From: Streptococcus parasanguinis
GTDB taxonomy: Bacteria; Bacillota; Bacilli; Lactobacillales; Streptococcaceae
DNA length: 64,000 bases
NCBI RefSeq assembly: GCF_023109675.1
Contig: NZ_JALDUR010000010.1
Location: 1 to 64,000 of the forward strand
Direction: 5' to 3'
Under the pieces are notes generated by a model that did not search any database, was not told the origin of the DNA, and was given only the letters and a program-made list of their open reading frames with translations. Position numbers and translations under genes: made by a program. Of the stretch, positions 17,513-27,129 are shown piece after piece (the stretch's first letter is position 1; each line of letters begins with the position of its first letter).

Positions 17513-18222
17513 ATGAAACCATCCGTTTAATGAAATCTCATTTTTCTGTTCGCCGTTTTAAAGAAGAAGCCATCAAAGAAGCTGACCTCAAGGAAATCTT
17601 ATCAGCTGGGCAGATGGCATCAAGTTGGAAAAACTTTCAGTCTTATTCTGTGATTGTGGTCAAAAGCAAGGAAAAGAAAGAAGCTCTCTACGATTTGCTT
17701 CCTCAAGAAGCGATTCGCCAATCGGATGTCTTTCTCCTCTTTGTTGGAGATTTAAACCGCGCTGAAAAAGCTGTCAAACTTCATGAGCAGGATTTCCATC
17801 CTGAAGGGGTGGACAACTTACTGATCACCTCAGTGGATGCGGCTCTAGCAGCTCAAAATACGCTATTAGCAGCTGAAAGTCTCGGCTATGGTGGAGTGAT
17901 TATCGGCATGTTGCGCTACTGTTCAGAAGAAGTCGCAGCACTCTTCCGTCTGCCAGACTATACCTATCCTGTTTTTGGGATTGCTCTCGGAGTACCTAAT
18001 CAGCAGCATGCGGTGAAACCACGTTTGCCATTGGAGCAGGTTGCTTTTGAAGAAGAATACCAAGAACAAGACCTATCGGTTGTGACTGCCTACGACAAGG
18101 TTCAGGCAGATTATGCTGGAGCGCGTGTAACGGACAGCTGGAGCGAGCGTCTTGCAGCTCAATTTGGTCAACCTGAACAAGAAGAGACCAAAAAACTACT
18201 AGAAAAACACAAACTATTATGA
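17509..18222 (+). CDS. NADPH-dependent nitroreductase/oxidoreductase
   Basis: A 237-residue FMN-dependent enzyme of the nitroreductase family, close in size to the NfsA/FRP group. The N-terminal HFSVRRFKEEAI (about 11-22) contains the FMN-binding Arg residues, and GYGGVIIGMLRY (about 125-136) is the family glycine-rich region. It reduces nitroaromatics or quinones in vitro in this family; the natural substrate is unknown. ATGA overlap with dnaI shows co-translation. Confidence 0.88.
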   Translation: MNETIRLMKSHFSVRRFKEEAIKEADLKEILSAGQMASSWKNFQSYSVIVVKSKEKKEALYDLLPQEAIRQSDVFLLFVGDLNRAEKAVKLHEQDFHPEGVDNLLITSVDAALAAQNTLLAAESLGYGGVIIGMLRYCSEEVAALFRLPDYTYPVFGIALGVPNQQHAVKPRLPLEQVAFEEEYQEQDLSVVTAYDKVQADYAGARVTDSWSERLAAQFGQPEQEETKKLLEKHKLL

Positions 18223-18264
18223 AATGAAGAGAGGCGTTCTTGAACCGAGGTCTCGCCTTTCATT
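18222..18264 (+). other. intercistronic stem-loop before der
   Basis: The sequence at 18222-18236 pairs with 18254-18264 (GGCG with CGCC, AATGA with TCATT). No T-run follows, so it may stabilise or process the mRNA between the nitroreductase gene and der rather than end it. Confidence 0.45.
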
Positions 18265-18279
18265 AGAAAAGAGGAAATC

Positions 18280-19590
18280 ATGGCCCTACCAACTATTGCG
18301 ATTGTAGGCCGTCCCAATGTCGGAAAATCGACTCTCTTTAACCGGATTGCCGGTGAGCGGATTTCCATCGTTGAGGATGTAGAAGGAGTCACTCGTGACC
18401 GCATTTATGCAACAGCTGAGTGGTTAAATCGAAAATTTAGTATCATTGATACAGGGGGGATTGATGACGTAGATGCCCCATTTATGGAGCAAATCAAGCA
18501 TCAAGCAGAAATCGCCATGGACGAAGCAGATGTGATCGTCTTTGTTGTTTCTGGAAAAGAAGGGATCACGGATGCGGATGAATATGTCACTCGTATCTTG
18601 TATAAGACCCATAAACCGGTTATTCTTGCAGTCAACAAGGTGGATAACCCAGAGATGCGCAATGATATCTATGACTTTTATGCCTTGGGACTGGGTGAGC
18701 CACTACCGGTATCCTCTGTCCACGGGATCGGAACTGGGGATGTGCTCGATGCCATCATTGAAAATCTTCCGAATGAAACAGAAGAAGAAAATCCAGATAT
18801 CATCAAATTTAGCTTGATTGGTCGTCCAAATGTTGGGAAGTCAAGCTTGATCAATGCGATTCTCGGGGAAGACCGGGTCATCGCAAGCCCGGTTGCTGGA
18901 ACTACACGGGATGCCATCGATACCCATTTTACCGATGCAGATGGTCAAGAATTTACCATGATCGATACAGCTGGTATGCGCAAATCTGGTAAAATCTATG
19001 AAAACACTGAGAAATATTCTGTCATGCGTGCCATGCGTGCCATCGACCGTTCAGATGTGGTTTTGATGGTTATCAATGCCGAAGAAGGGATTCGGGAGTA
19101 TGATAAGCGGATCGCTGGCTTTGCTCATGAAGCTGGTAAAGGGATGATCATTGTTGTCAACAAATGGGATACTATTGAAAAAGACAACCATACCATGAAG
19201 CAGTGGGAAGATGACATTCGCGATCAATTCCAATACCTTTCTTATGCGCCGATTGTCTTTGTTTCTGCCCTAACTAAACAACGCTTGCACAAGTTGCCAG
19301 ACATGATCAAACAGATCAGTGAGAGTCAAAATACGCGGATTCCTTCAGCTGTCTTGAACGATGTGATTATGGATGCCATTGCCATTAATCCAACGCCGAC
19401 CGATAAAGGAAAACGCCTCAAGATCTTCTATGCGACACAAGTGGCAACCAAGCCGCCAACTTTTGTGGTCTTTGTTAACGAAGAAGAACTGATGCACTTC
19501 TCATACCTCCGTTTCTTGGAGAACCAAATTCGCAAGGCCTTTGTTTTTGAAGGAACTCCAATCCATTTGATTGCGCGAAAACGGAAGTAG
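18280..19590 (+). CDS. der: ribosome assembly GTPase Der (EngA)
   Basis: Der has two GTPase domains in tandem and a KH-like C-terminal domain, and is essential for 50S subunit maturation. The 436-residue product has G1 motifs GRPNVGKST (about 10-18) and GRPNVGKSS (about 182-190), G3 DTGG and DTAG, and G4 NKVD and NKWD. The KH-like part covers about 350-436. Length is typical. Confidence 0.98.
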   Translation: MALPTIAIVGRPNVGKSTLFNRIAGERISIVEDVEGVTRDRIYATAEWLNRKFSIIDTGGIDDVDAPFMEQIKHQAEIAMDEADVIVFVVSGKEGITDADEYVTRILYKTHKPVILAVNKVDNPEMRNDIYDFYALGLGEPLPVSSVHGIGTGDVLDAIIENLPNETEEENPDIIKFSLIGRPNVGKSSLINAILGEDRVIASPVAGTTRDAIDTHFTDADGQEFTMIDTAGMRKSGKIYENTEKYSVMRAMRAIDRSDVVLMVINAEEGIREYDKRIAGFAHEAGKGMIIVVNKWDTIEKDNHTMKQWEDDIRDQFQYLSYAPIVFVSALTKQRLHKLPDMIKQISESQNTRIPSAVLNDVIMDAIAINPTPTDKGKRLKIFYATQVATKPPTFVVFVNEEELMHFSYLRFLENQIRKAFVFEGTPIHLIARKRK

Positions 19591-19595
19591 GGAAT

Positions 19596-20042
19596 ATGCG
19601 AAAAATAACTGTTTTGATGAAATTTTTGGTTACTAGCTTCATCATTGTTTTCTTAACAGCTTGTCAGTCAACGCGTCAAGAAAAGTATCAGGGATCATAT
19701 GGAAATGGGGATGAAACGACTATTCTAACTGTAAAAAACAATGAGATCCTTAAGACGGAGCTCTGGAAAGAACTACCTGATATTGATGTTTCTGATTCAT
19801 TAGCATTTAACTCAGCCAAGGATAGTTTGCTTGAAAATTATGGTCATATCAAGGGAATGGACTATTCTGTTGAAAAATCTAAATCAGGCCATTTGCAGAT
19901 TCATATAGTGACAGATTTTTCAAAATTGGACTTAAAAACTTGGAACAAAGTTTTTAAGTCCAATAAGAAAATGAAGGACTTAACTGACTATATTAAAACG
20001 AAAAAAAGGTTAGAAGAAAATGGGATGGTCAAGGTTCGGTAA
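19596..20042 (+). CDS. putative lipoprotein
   Basis: A 148-residue protein with a lipoprotein signal: charged start, hydrophobic stretch and the lipobox LTAC with Cys23. The mature part is small and polar. I do not recognise a named domain. It begins 5 bp after der and is probably read from the same mRNA, then ends at a terminator. Confidence 0.8.
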   Translation: MRKITVLMKFLVTSFIIVFLTACQSTRQEKYQGSYGNGDETTILTVKNNEILKTELWKELPDIDVSDSLAFNSAKDSLLENYGHIKGMDYSVEKSKSGHLQIHIVTDFSKLDLKTWNKVFKSNKKMKDLTDYIKTKKRLEENGMVKVR

Positions 20043-20069
20043 AGTTCGAGCATGATTGAAAAATCAGTA

Positions 20070-20116
20070 AAAAGGACTCTTTGTCAACTGCAAGAGACAA
20101 GAAGGGTCCTTTTTTA
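20070..20116 (+). terminator. terminator of the nrdR-der operon
   Basis: AAAGGACTCTTTGTC pairs imperfectly with GACAAGAAGGGTCCTTT and is followed by a T-run. Confidence 0.8.
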
Positions 20117-20189
20117 TATGAACATCTGAAAGACTAACTAAGTAGAAGAAAAAGTCTAATGTCTTTAAATGGGTTGAAAAAGGAGTGAA

Positions 20190-20534
20190 ATGATGTCAAG
20201 TACAGAATTACTTTTGTTTGTTTCTTTGTTATGCTTATGGGCACTTGTACGTGTCGTGAGAAAATTTTTAAAAAATTCGTTGATCTTTTGGGGGATGGCT
20301 ATCCTTTATGGTGCCTCACTCATTCTAATCATTTGGGAATGGGTGATCATGACATCAACGATGACATTTTATGGAGAGATTGTCAAAGAAAGTTATTACT
20401 CTCTATTGGTAAAAGGCTTAGCTGTTTTTGGGATATTTTGGTCCTTCATCAAATTTTTGTGCTTGGGAAAATTGTACATGATGATTGGAAACGCCTTAAT
20501 AAAAGGGAATTCGCAAGATCAAGGAAATGACTAA
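20190..20534 (+). CDS. small membrane protein
   Basis: A 114-residue protein with three or so hydrophobic segments (about 5-21, 30-52 and 70-98). It begins at one of two adjacent ATG codons behind AAGGAG. No family recognised. An overlapping 99-codon frame in another register has no ribosome binding site and is rejected. Confidence 0.65.
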   Translation: MMSSTELLLFVSLLCLWALVRVVRKFLKNSLIFWGMAILYGASLILIIWEWVIMTSTMTFYGEIVKESYYSLLVKGLAVFGIFWSFIKFLCLGKLYMMIGNALIKGNSQDQGND

Positions 20535-20592
20535 TGGAAAATCTATAGACGTGGAGCATAAAAAAGTAGTTAAGTTATGTTATAATCTTATT

Positions 20593-20728
20593 AGGTGGTA
20601 GGCGGTCGAGCACCCATTGGTGCGCGGTGGTCTACCACTTTTGAAGTACAAAAAGCACCGTGTGTGGCTTGCTAGATCTTGCCTGCTGAACTCGTGAATG
20701 GATTGCCCCCTTGAGGGGTATTTTTTTG
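20593..20728 (+). ncRNA. candidate small structured RNA
   Basis: An extended -10 promoter (TGTTATAAT, ending at 20586) is followed by a GC-rich structured stretch and an intrinsic terminator (CCCC TTGA GGGG and a T-run, 20707-20727). GTGGTAG at 20595-20601 pairs with CTACCAC at 20632-20638, enclosing a GCACC/GGTGC hairpin (20610-20623). There is no open frame with a ribosome binding site. The 20535-20868 gap holds this unit plus the promoter of the helicase gene. It may be a stand-alone sRNA; I cannot assign a family. Confidence 0.55.
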
Positions 20729-20814
20729 TGAACTTTAAGGACTGTTTAAGTGGGGAATATGGAATAGTAAATAGCCTGAAAACGTCTATTTTAATAAGTT
20801 TGATCGAATAAATT

Positions 20815-20842
20815 TTAACTATACTTTGAAATATGGTATAAT
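20815..20842 (+). promoter_or_regulatory. promoter of the SNF2 helicase gene
   Basis: TATAAT at 20837-20842 is clear; TTAACT at 20815-20820 is a weak -35 at 16 bp. Confidence 0.5.
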
Positions 20843-20868
20843 GAAGGGATTAATCTAAGGTGGTAAAG

Positions 20869-23800
20869 ATGGCAAAATTAATTCCTGGGAAGGTTCGTTC
20901 ACAAGGGAGCCTTCTCTATGAAGCTGGGAAAGTTTCCCTTCAGGAAGTAAAAGAAAAATACCTGTATTTTCGGGTGGAAGAAGAAAGCTTGCGTTACAGT
21001 TTGGATGACGATGCCGTTTTTTGTAGCTGTACTTTCTTTCAAAAGAAAAAATTCTGTACACATTTGGCAGCTGTAGAAGCTTATCTGAAGAATGATGACA
21101 GTGGTAAAGCAGCTCTTGCAAGTCTTGAAGAAGATGCCACTGCAACAGAGGAAACTCAGGAAAAGGTCTCTTTTGGAAGTTTGTTTTTAGACCAGGTCCT
21201 TCCAAAAATCGAAAAGAAAGAGACCCGCTATGCCTTATCAGCCGTTGGGCAGGAGGACGAATACTCTGGTCAATTCTTGTGGACACTGCGTATTCGTCGC
21301 TTACCAGATGAGCGCTCTTATGTGATCAGAGATGTGCTAGCTTTTTTGCAGACCCTTCAGAAAGAAGGACACTTTGCCATTGGCAAAAGTTATTATGAAC
21401 CCATTTCTTACTTAGAATTTGATCGGGCTAGCCAGGATGTGATCAATTTCCTACAAGGCTTGGTCACAGATGGTGGATCGAAAGAGCAAGATTTCTTTCC
21501 AAATGCTGGGCGCCATCTCTATTTTCCACCGACTCTTTTTGAAGAAGCTGTGGAATTACTGATGAATTTGGACTCTTTTCTCCTGCAATATAGCTTGTAT
21601 GACTTTTCAGAGGTCTATTTTCAGGATGTCCATGGAGAGGAAGATCTCTTTCATTTTCAGGTGGAAGACCATGGTGATTTTTACGAATTGATCATTACTG
21701 AGCCACAGGTGAAGGTCGTCGAGTCTGCTGTTTATCTGTTTCGAAATGGTGTCTTCTATCACCTGACGCCCCAACAGCGGACTCTATGGAAGGCTATCCA
21801 GGATCTTCCAATGGATCAGGATCGCAAAAAACGCCTGCATTTTGATCCAACGGATCAGACCAAACTTTCCTATAGTCTAAAAGAGTTCAAAAAACTGGGA
21901 CAAATAACAGCCCCGACCAGCTTTTTAATCCACGATTTCACTCCGGAATTTCATTTTGATCTAGCACAGGATCAGACTGTATTACTGGATGTTGTCTTTC
22001 AATACCAGGATCGTGTGGTGACCACGCGTGAGGAACTTCTCAATCTTCCTTATTCTAGTGATTTCGATAAGGAGCAAGAAGTCTTTTCAACCATGCTAGC
22101 AGCAGGTTTTACGGATGATTTTTCTTCCCAAAGAAGTCCTTTATCAAGTGAGCAAATCTATCCATTCTTTCACCAACAGATCCCGACTTTTGAAGCCTTA
22201 GGAGAGGTTACCCTCTCTGATAGCCTTTTAGATCTTTATCAAGTGGAGCGTCCAAAAATTGATGTTAAAACCAATGGCAGTCTACTGGAGATCGGTTTTG
22301 ACTTTGAAAGTGTGGATCCAGCCGAAGTGGACCAGGTCCTCAAAGCTCTAGTAGGGCAAAAAGACTATTTTGTCAGCCATACAGGGAAAGTTCTTGTCTT
22401 TGATGAAGAAACCAAGAAGATCAGTCGAGCCTTAGCAGATCTGCGGGCGAAAATGAGCAAGGGTGGGAAACTACAAGCCCGCCGGATTGCCGCTTATCAG
22501 CTATCTGATTTGTTGGCAGATCAAGACAATGTTCATTTTTCAGAAGACTTTCGAAATTTAGCTCATGATTTGACTCATCCAGAAGACTTCCAACTCCCTC
22601 AGATGACAATCCAAGCGACCCTAAGGGATTACCAAGAAACAGGGGTTAAATGGTTCTCCATGTTAAATCATTATGGTTTTGGTGGTATTTTAGCGGATGA
22701 TATGGGGCTTGGGAAAACCCTGCAGACTATTTCCTTCTTGACCAGTGTCGCAAAAAAAGAAACTAAAATCTTGATTCTAGCTCCATCTAGTCTCATCTAC
22801 AATTGGAAACAAGAATTTTCAAAATTCGCTCCTCAGATGGAAGTGGCAGTCGTCTATGGTCTCAAGCAGCACCGAGATGAACTCATCGCAACCAATCCAC
22901 AGGTAGTTATCACTAGTTACGCGTCTTTTCGTCAAGATGTGGAGGAATACCAGAAGAATCAGTATGAGTACTTGATTCTAGATGAAGCCCAGGTCATGAA
23001 AAATGCCCAAACCAAGATTGCCCAACACTTACGTGGTTTTGATGTGCCACATGTATTTGCTCTTTCTGGCACACCCATTGAGAACCATGTTGGAGAACTT
23101 TGGTCCATTTTCCAAATTGTGCTTCCTGGTCTATTTCCTGCTAAAAAAGAATTTCAAAAATTAAGCCCTGAGACCATTGCCCGTTTTGTAAAACCCTTTG
23201 TCATGAGACGGAAAAAAACAGAGGTCCTTCAAGAGTTACCAGACTTGATTGAAACCATCTATCACAATGAGTTGGACGAAAGCCAAAAAACCATCTATTT
23301 AGCCCAATTAAAGCAAATTCAAGATCGGGTTCGAAGCTCTAGCGAGGAAGAATTAAATCGAAGCAAGGTGGAGATCCTCTCCGGTCTCATGCGTCTTCGC
23401 CAAATCTGTGATACCCCAGCCCTCTTTATGGAAGACTATCAAGGAGACAGTGGGAAGTTGGAGAGTCTTCGCGACCTTCTGGTTCAAATCCAGGATGGAG
23501 ACCATCGGGTCTTGATCTTCTCCCAATTCAGAGGCATGTTGGATATTCTGGAGAAGGAGATTGACCAGCTCGGTATGACCTCCTTTAAAATCACGGGTTC
23601 TACTCCCGCAAAAGATCGTCAAGAAATGACCAATGCCTTTAATGCAGGAGAGCGCCATGCTTTTCTCATTTCACTGAAGGCTGGTGGGGTTGGATTGAAC
23701 CTCACTGGTGCCGATACCGTTATCTTAGTCGATTTGTGGTGGAATCCTGCTGTAGAAGAACAAGCGATTGGCCGGGCCCATCGAATGGGGCAAGAACAAA

Positions 23801-23967
23801 ATGTTGAAGTCTACCGCATGATTACCCGTGGGACTATCGAAGAAAAAATTCAAGAGCTCCAAGTTTCAAAACGCCATCTGGTTTCAACGATTTTAGATGG
23901 AACGGAAACACGATCTAGTTTATCGGTTGAGGAAATTCGTGAGATTCTTGGAATTCAGTCAGAATAG
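20869..23967 (+). CDS. SNF2-family DEAD/DEAH helicase with SWIM zinc finger
   Basis: A 1032-residue ATP-dependent DNA translocase of the Swi2/Snf2 (RapA/HepA-like) type. A SWIM zinc finger sits at the N-terminus (Cys52, Cys54, Cys63, His65). The motor begins near residue 585: Walker A ADDMGLGKTLQ (about 608-618), LDEAQVMKN (about 703-711), SGTPIEN, and the second lobe with ITGSTPAKDRQ, GVGLNL and QAIGRAHRMGQ. It likely remodels protein-DNA complexes, perhaps RNA polymerase; its role in streptococci is not known to me. A GTG three codons upstream is open, but the ATG has AAGG at a better distance. Confidence 0.92.
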   Translation: MAKLIPGKVRSQGSLLYEAGKVSLQEVKEKYLYFRVEEESLRYSLDDDAVFCSCTFFQKKKFCTHLAAVEAYLKNDDSGKAALASLEEDATATEETQEKVSFGSLFLDQVLPKIEKKETRYALSAVGQEDEYSGQFLWTLRIRRLPDERSYVIRDVLAFLQTLQKEGHFAIGKSYYEPISYLEFDRASQDVINFLQGLVTDGGSKEQDFFPNAGRHLYFPPTLFEEAVELLMNLDSFLLQYSLYDFSEVYFQDVHGEEDLFHFQVEDHGDFYELIITEPQVKVVESAVYLFRNGVFYHLTPQQRTLWKAIQDLPMDQDRKKRLHFDPTDQTKLSYSLKEFKKLGQITAPTSFLIHDFTPEFHFDLAQDQTVLLDVVFQYQDRVVTTREELLNLPYSSDFDKEQEVFSTMLAAGFTDDFSSQRSPLSSEQIYPFFHQQIPTFEALGEVTLSDSLLDLYQVERPKIDVKTNGSLLEIGFDFESVDPAEVDQVLKALVGQKDYFVSHTGKVLVFDEETKKISRALADLRAKMSKGGKLQARRIAAYQLSDLLADQDNVHFSEDFRNLAHDLTHPEDFQLPQMTIQATLRDYQETGVKWFSMLNHYGFGGILADDMGLGKTLQTISFLTSVAKKETKILILAPSSLIYNWKQEFSKFAPQMEVAVVYGLKQHRDELIATNPQVVITSYASFRQDVEEYQKNQYEYLILDEAQVMKNAQTKIAQHLRGFDVPHVFALSGTPIENHVGELWSIFQIVLPGLFPAKKEFQKLSPETIARFVKPFVMRRKKTEVLQELPDLIETIYHNELDESQKTIYLAQLKQIQDRVRSSSEEELNRSKVEILSGLMRLRQICDTPALFMEDYQGDSGKLESLRDLLVQIQDGDHRVLIFSQFRGMLDILEKEIDQLGMTSFKITGSTPAKDRQEMTNAFNAGERHAFLISLKAGGVGLNLTGADTVILVDLWWNPAVEEQAIGRAHRMGQEQNVEVYRMITRGTIEEKIQELQVSKRHLVSTILDGTETRSSLSVEEIREILGIQSE

Positions 23968-24022
23968 CTTGAAAAATTCTGTGAATAGTTTATAATTAAT
24001 GGAGTGTCGAAAGGAAGAAAGC

Positions 24023-24673
24023 ATGACAGAAAAATATTTTCCTCAAGTAGGGGATAATGAGTTGATGTTAACAGAGATGCCCCACATGAACCTGTATGAT
24101 GAAACAGACTTGATTAGTAACATTACAGGCGACTATGTGGATAAAAATTATTTGGAATGGCAACCGATTGCTGAAAATACCAAACCTAAGCATCCTTACC
24201 ATCAACCACTAGAAGAGCCCCTACCGAAAAGACGGCCAGTAAGAAAACCTGATTTTAAAGAGCCGATTGATAAAAAAAGCCCTGCCAATCGTTATGCAGA
24301 GGAAGCTAGAGAGCGTGCGCGTGAAGATCTGAAAAAGAAACGTACAGCCCCCTATCTGACAACGGATCCAGCAGCTACTACAAGTAAGCGGAAAAAACCA
24401 TTTATTTCAGAACGGAAACCTGGTCAGCCAACAGCTCCCTCCCAAAAGGAAAACCCAGGCGAATTATTGAAATATAGCAAACGATTGCGACAAGATCAGT
24501 TGATCCTTGCAGAGTTCGAATCTGCAGGAGAACCAGAAGTGGCAGAACCGACTGAAAAGAAAAACAATTATGATTTCTTAAAGACTAGCCAAATATACAA
24601 TAAAGATCAGCACAAGTTGAAACCACAGCCAATCAAACAAGAATTGGATTTAACCCATCTAGATCAAGAATAA
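24023..24673 (+). CDS. conserved hypothetical charged protein before murC
   Basis: A 216-residue protein without signal or membrane segment, low in hydrophobic residues and rich in Lys, Glu and Pro, especially between about 50 and 150; it is probably largely disordered. The ATG at 24023 follows AAAGGAAG. It lies 9 bp upstream of murC. In streptococci I know a gene of this kind in the same place, but no function is established. Confidence 0.75.
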   Translation: MTEKYFPQVGDNELMLTEMPHMNLYDETDLISNITGDYVDKNYLEWQPIAENTKPKHPYHQPLEEPLPKRRPVRKPDFKEPIDKKSPANRYAEEARERAREDLKKKRTAPYLTTDPAATTSKRKKPFISERKPGQPTAPSQKENPGELLKYSKRLRQDQLILAEFESAGEPEVAEPTEKKNNYDFLKTSQIYNKDQHKLKPQPIKQELDLTHLDQE

Positions 24674-24682
24674 GGAGAAAAC

Positions 24683-26017
24683 ATGTCTAATACATACCAT
24701 TTTATTGGAATTAAAGGAGCAGGGATGAGTGCTTTAGCCCTCATGCTTCACCAAATGGGACATACGGTTCAAGGTTCAGATGTTGAGAAGTATTACTTTA
24801 CGCAACGTGGCTTGGAACAAGCAGGAATTCAAATTTATCCATTTGATGTGAAAAATTTGGAAGGCGACAAGATCCTCATTGCTGGGAATGCTTTCCGTCC
24901 AGATAACAATGTGGAAATTGCTTATGCAGATGAGCATGGCCTAACCTATAAACGCTACCATGAATTCCTTGGTGAATTTATGCGTGACTTCGTCAGCATG
25001 GGGGTTGCCGGAGCACACGGAAAAACCTCAACAACAGGGATGCTTTCTCACGTCTTATCAAATATCACTGATACCAGTTATTTGATTGGTGACGGGACAG
25101 GTCGTGGCTCTGCAGCAGCCAAATACTTTGTCTTTGAATCAGATGAGTATGAACGCCACTTTATGCCTTACCATCCTGAATACAGCATCATCACCAATAT
25201 TGACTTTGACCATCCAGACTATTTCACGAGCTTGGAAGATGTCTTTAATGCCTTTAACGATTATGCCAAACAAATCAGCAAAGGACTCTTCATCTACGGA
25301 GAAGACAAAGAATTGCGTCGGATTACCTCATCAGCGCCAATTTATTACTATGGTTTTGATAAGGAGACGAACGATTTTGTGGCAAGCAACTTGCTTCGCT
25401 CAACGACAGGTTCAACCTTCAACGTTCATTTCCGTGGAGAAGATTTGGGGCAGTTCCATATCCCAACATTTGGTCGTCACAACATCATGAATGCCACAGC
25501 TGTCATTGGCTTGCTTTACATTGCAGGATTTGACTTAGATTTAGTCCGCGAGCATTTGAAGACCTTTGCTGGAGTGAAACGTCGCTTCACTGAAAAAGTA
25601 GTCAATGGAACAGTGATCATCGATGACTTTGCGCACCATCCAACGGAAATTATTGCAACCTTGGATGCAGCCCGTCAAAAATACCCAAGTAAAGAGATTG
25701 TGGCCATTTTCCAACCACATACCTTTACACGGACGATTGCCTTGTTAGATGAATTTGCTGAAGCTTTGAATCAAGCAGATGCTGTTTACTTGGCACAGAT
25801 CTATGGTTCTGCACGGGAAGTCGATCACGGCGATGTGAAAGTTGAAGATTTGGAAGCAAAAATTGTCAAACGTTCAGCGATTATTACAGCTGAGAATGTT
25901 TCTCCTCTTCTTGACCATGACAATGCAGTCTATGTCTTTATGGGAGCAGGAGATATTCAAACCTATGAATACTCATTTGAGCGTTTATTATCTAGTTTGA
26001 CACATAGTGTACAATAA
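24683..26017 (+). CDS. murC: UDP-N-acetylmuramate--L-alanine ligase
   Basis: MurC adds the first amino acid, L-alanine, to UDP-MurNAc in peptidoglycan precursor synthesis, using ATP, in the cytoplasm. The 444-residue product has the N-terminal glycine motif [11 protein letters not shown] (about 8-18), the ATP loop [10 protein letters not shown] (about 111-120) and the Mur ligase motif [10 protein letters not shown]. It is of usual length. AAGGAG precedes the ATG; a terminator follows. Confidence 0.98.
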   Translation: MSNTYHFIGIKGAGMSALALMLHQMGHTVQGSDVEKYYFTQRGLEQAGIQIYPFDVKNLEGDKILIAGNAFRPDNNVEIAYADEHGLTYKRYHEFLGEFMRDFVSMGVAGAHGKTSTTGMLSHVLSNITDTSYLIGDGTGRGSAAAKYFVFESDEYERHFMPYHPEYSIITNIDFDHPDYFTSLEDVFNAFNDYAKQISKGLFIYGEDKELRRITSSAPIYYYGFDKETNDFVASNLLRSTTGSTFNVHFRGEDLGQFHIPTFGRHNIMNATAVIGLLYIAGFDLDLVREHLKTFAGVKRRFTEKVVNGTVIIDDFAHHPTEIIATLDAARQKYPSKEIVAIFQPHTFTRTIALLDEFAEALNQADAVYLAQIYGSAREVDHGDVKVEDLEAKIVKRSAIITAENVSPLLDHDNAVYVFMGAGDIQTYEYSFERLLSSLTHSVQ

Positions 26018-26024
26018 GAGATGA

Positions 26025-26060
26025 TTGAGTCTGGAATCGATTGGTTCCAGACTCAAATTT
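26025..26060 (+). terminator. terminator of murC
   Basis: TTGAGTCTGGAA and TTCCAGACTCAA form a perfect 12-bp stem, followed by ATTT. Confidence 0.85.
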
Positions 26061-26098
26061 ATCTGTCCACTGAAGGAGTATGAGATGAGGAAAGCAGG

Positions 26099-26515
26099 AT
26101 GATGATTCGATCAATCACCCCAGCTGATCAAGAACAGCTGCTGTTGCTAGAAGAAGAACTTCATGACAATGAAGGAAAGAAGCACAAGGCCACTCTTGAG
26201 GAAGCGCTAGGTTCAAAGGAAGCCATTTCTCTACTTGCAGAACAGGCGGGAGATATGGTGGCCTACTTGTTGGCGACAGAAGACCAGCATTTAAAAGGAG
26301 ACCTAATCGTATTGCGATTAGCAGTGAGACCAGCCTTTCAAGGTCAAGGTTATGGTTCTATTTTGATCGCTGCTTTAAAGGATCTAGCTGTTCAAATGGA
26401 AAAGAAAGCCATTTGGATCGATTGCCCAGAAAACTTACTATCTTATTTTGCCCAGCAAGGATTCCGGGATGAAGCTGAGTCTGATCGAGGTGTCCATATG
26501 GTTTGGGAACGATAG
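26099..26515 (+). CDS. GNAT family N-acetyltransferase
   Basis: A 138-residue acetyl-CoA-dependent acetyltransferase. The acetyl-CoA loop is seen in LAVRPAFQGQGYGSILI (about 80-96). Substrate unknown. It begins with two Met codons and lies 9 bp ahead of a second acetyltransferase gene; the two share little sequence beyond the fold and are probably co-transcribed. Confidence 0.85.
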   Translation: MMIRSITPADQEQLLLLEEELHDNEGKKHKATLEEALGSKEAISLLAEQAGDMVAYLLATEDQHLKGDLIVLRLAVRPAFQGQGYGSILIAALKDLAVQMEKKAIWIDCPENLLSYFAQQGFRDEAESDRGVHMVWER

Positions 26516-26524
26516 AAGGGGTAA

Positions 26525-27037
26525 ATGATGAAAGAAAAGATTCACATTAGACAGGCAGAGCTGCAGTATTTGGATGCCATCGAGCGCATTGAGCTTGAGA
26601 ATTTCTCAGAAGAAGAAGCGATTGCGCGTGAGATTTTAAAAGATCACATTGAAAAGATTCAAACGACATTTCTTGTAGCAGAGTGCCAAGGTCAGATTTT
26701 AGGCTATTTAGAAGGACCTGTTAGACCAGAGCGCTATTTGATCGATTCCTCTTTTTCAGAGGTTGAAGATCTAAGCCAGTTAGAAAAGGGCTTTATTTCC
26801 ATTACGAGTCTATCCATTGCTAAAGAAGCCCAAGGACTTGGAGTGGGAACTCTTTTGCTTGAAGCGATGAAAGAGATTGCGATTAAGGAGGACCGTCAAG
26901 GGATCAATTTGACCTGTCATGATTATTTGATTCCTTATTACGAAAAACAAGGATTTACCAATGAAGGTCTTTCAGAATCCCAATATGCGGGTGAAGTTTG
27001 GTACAATCTGGTCTGGGAAAACGAAAACCTTGATTAA
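26525..27037 (+). CDS. GNAT family N-acetyltransferase
   Basis: A 170-residue acetyltransferase with the acetyl-CoA loop SLSIAKEAQGLGVGTLLL (about 98-115; Gln/Gly-x-Gly-x-Gly). The middle insert (about 55-90) resembles the arylalkylamine/serotonin-type GNAT subgroup. Substrate unknown. Second gene of the pair. Confidence 0.85.
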   Translation: MMKEKIHIRQAELQYLDAIERIELENFSEEEAIAREILKDHIEKIQTTFLVAECQGQILGYLEGPVRPERYLIDSSFSEVEDLSQLEKGFISITSLSIAKEAQGLGVGTLLLEAMKEIAIKEDRQGINLTCHDYLIPYYEKQGFTNEGLSESQYAGEVWYNLVWENENLD

Positions 27038-27069
27038 ATAGGTATTTTGAAGAAGAAGGGCGATTTGTA

Positions 27070-27098
27070 TTGCTTTTCTAAATCTTTTAAGATATAAT
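27070..27098 (+). promoter_or_regulatory. promoter of mltG
   Basis: TTGCTT at 27070-27075 and TATAAT at 27093-27098 are 17 bp apart. Confidence 0.65.
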
Positions 27099-27129
27099 AT
27101 TAAGGATTATGATGAGGGAGGTCAATTAT

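Noticed and set aside
20231..20530. 99-codon frame overlapping the small membrane protein gene
   Set aside because: It lies in another register of the same strand without a ribosome binding site; the other frame has membrane segments and AAGGAG.
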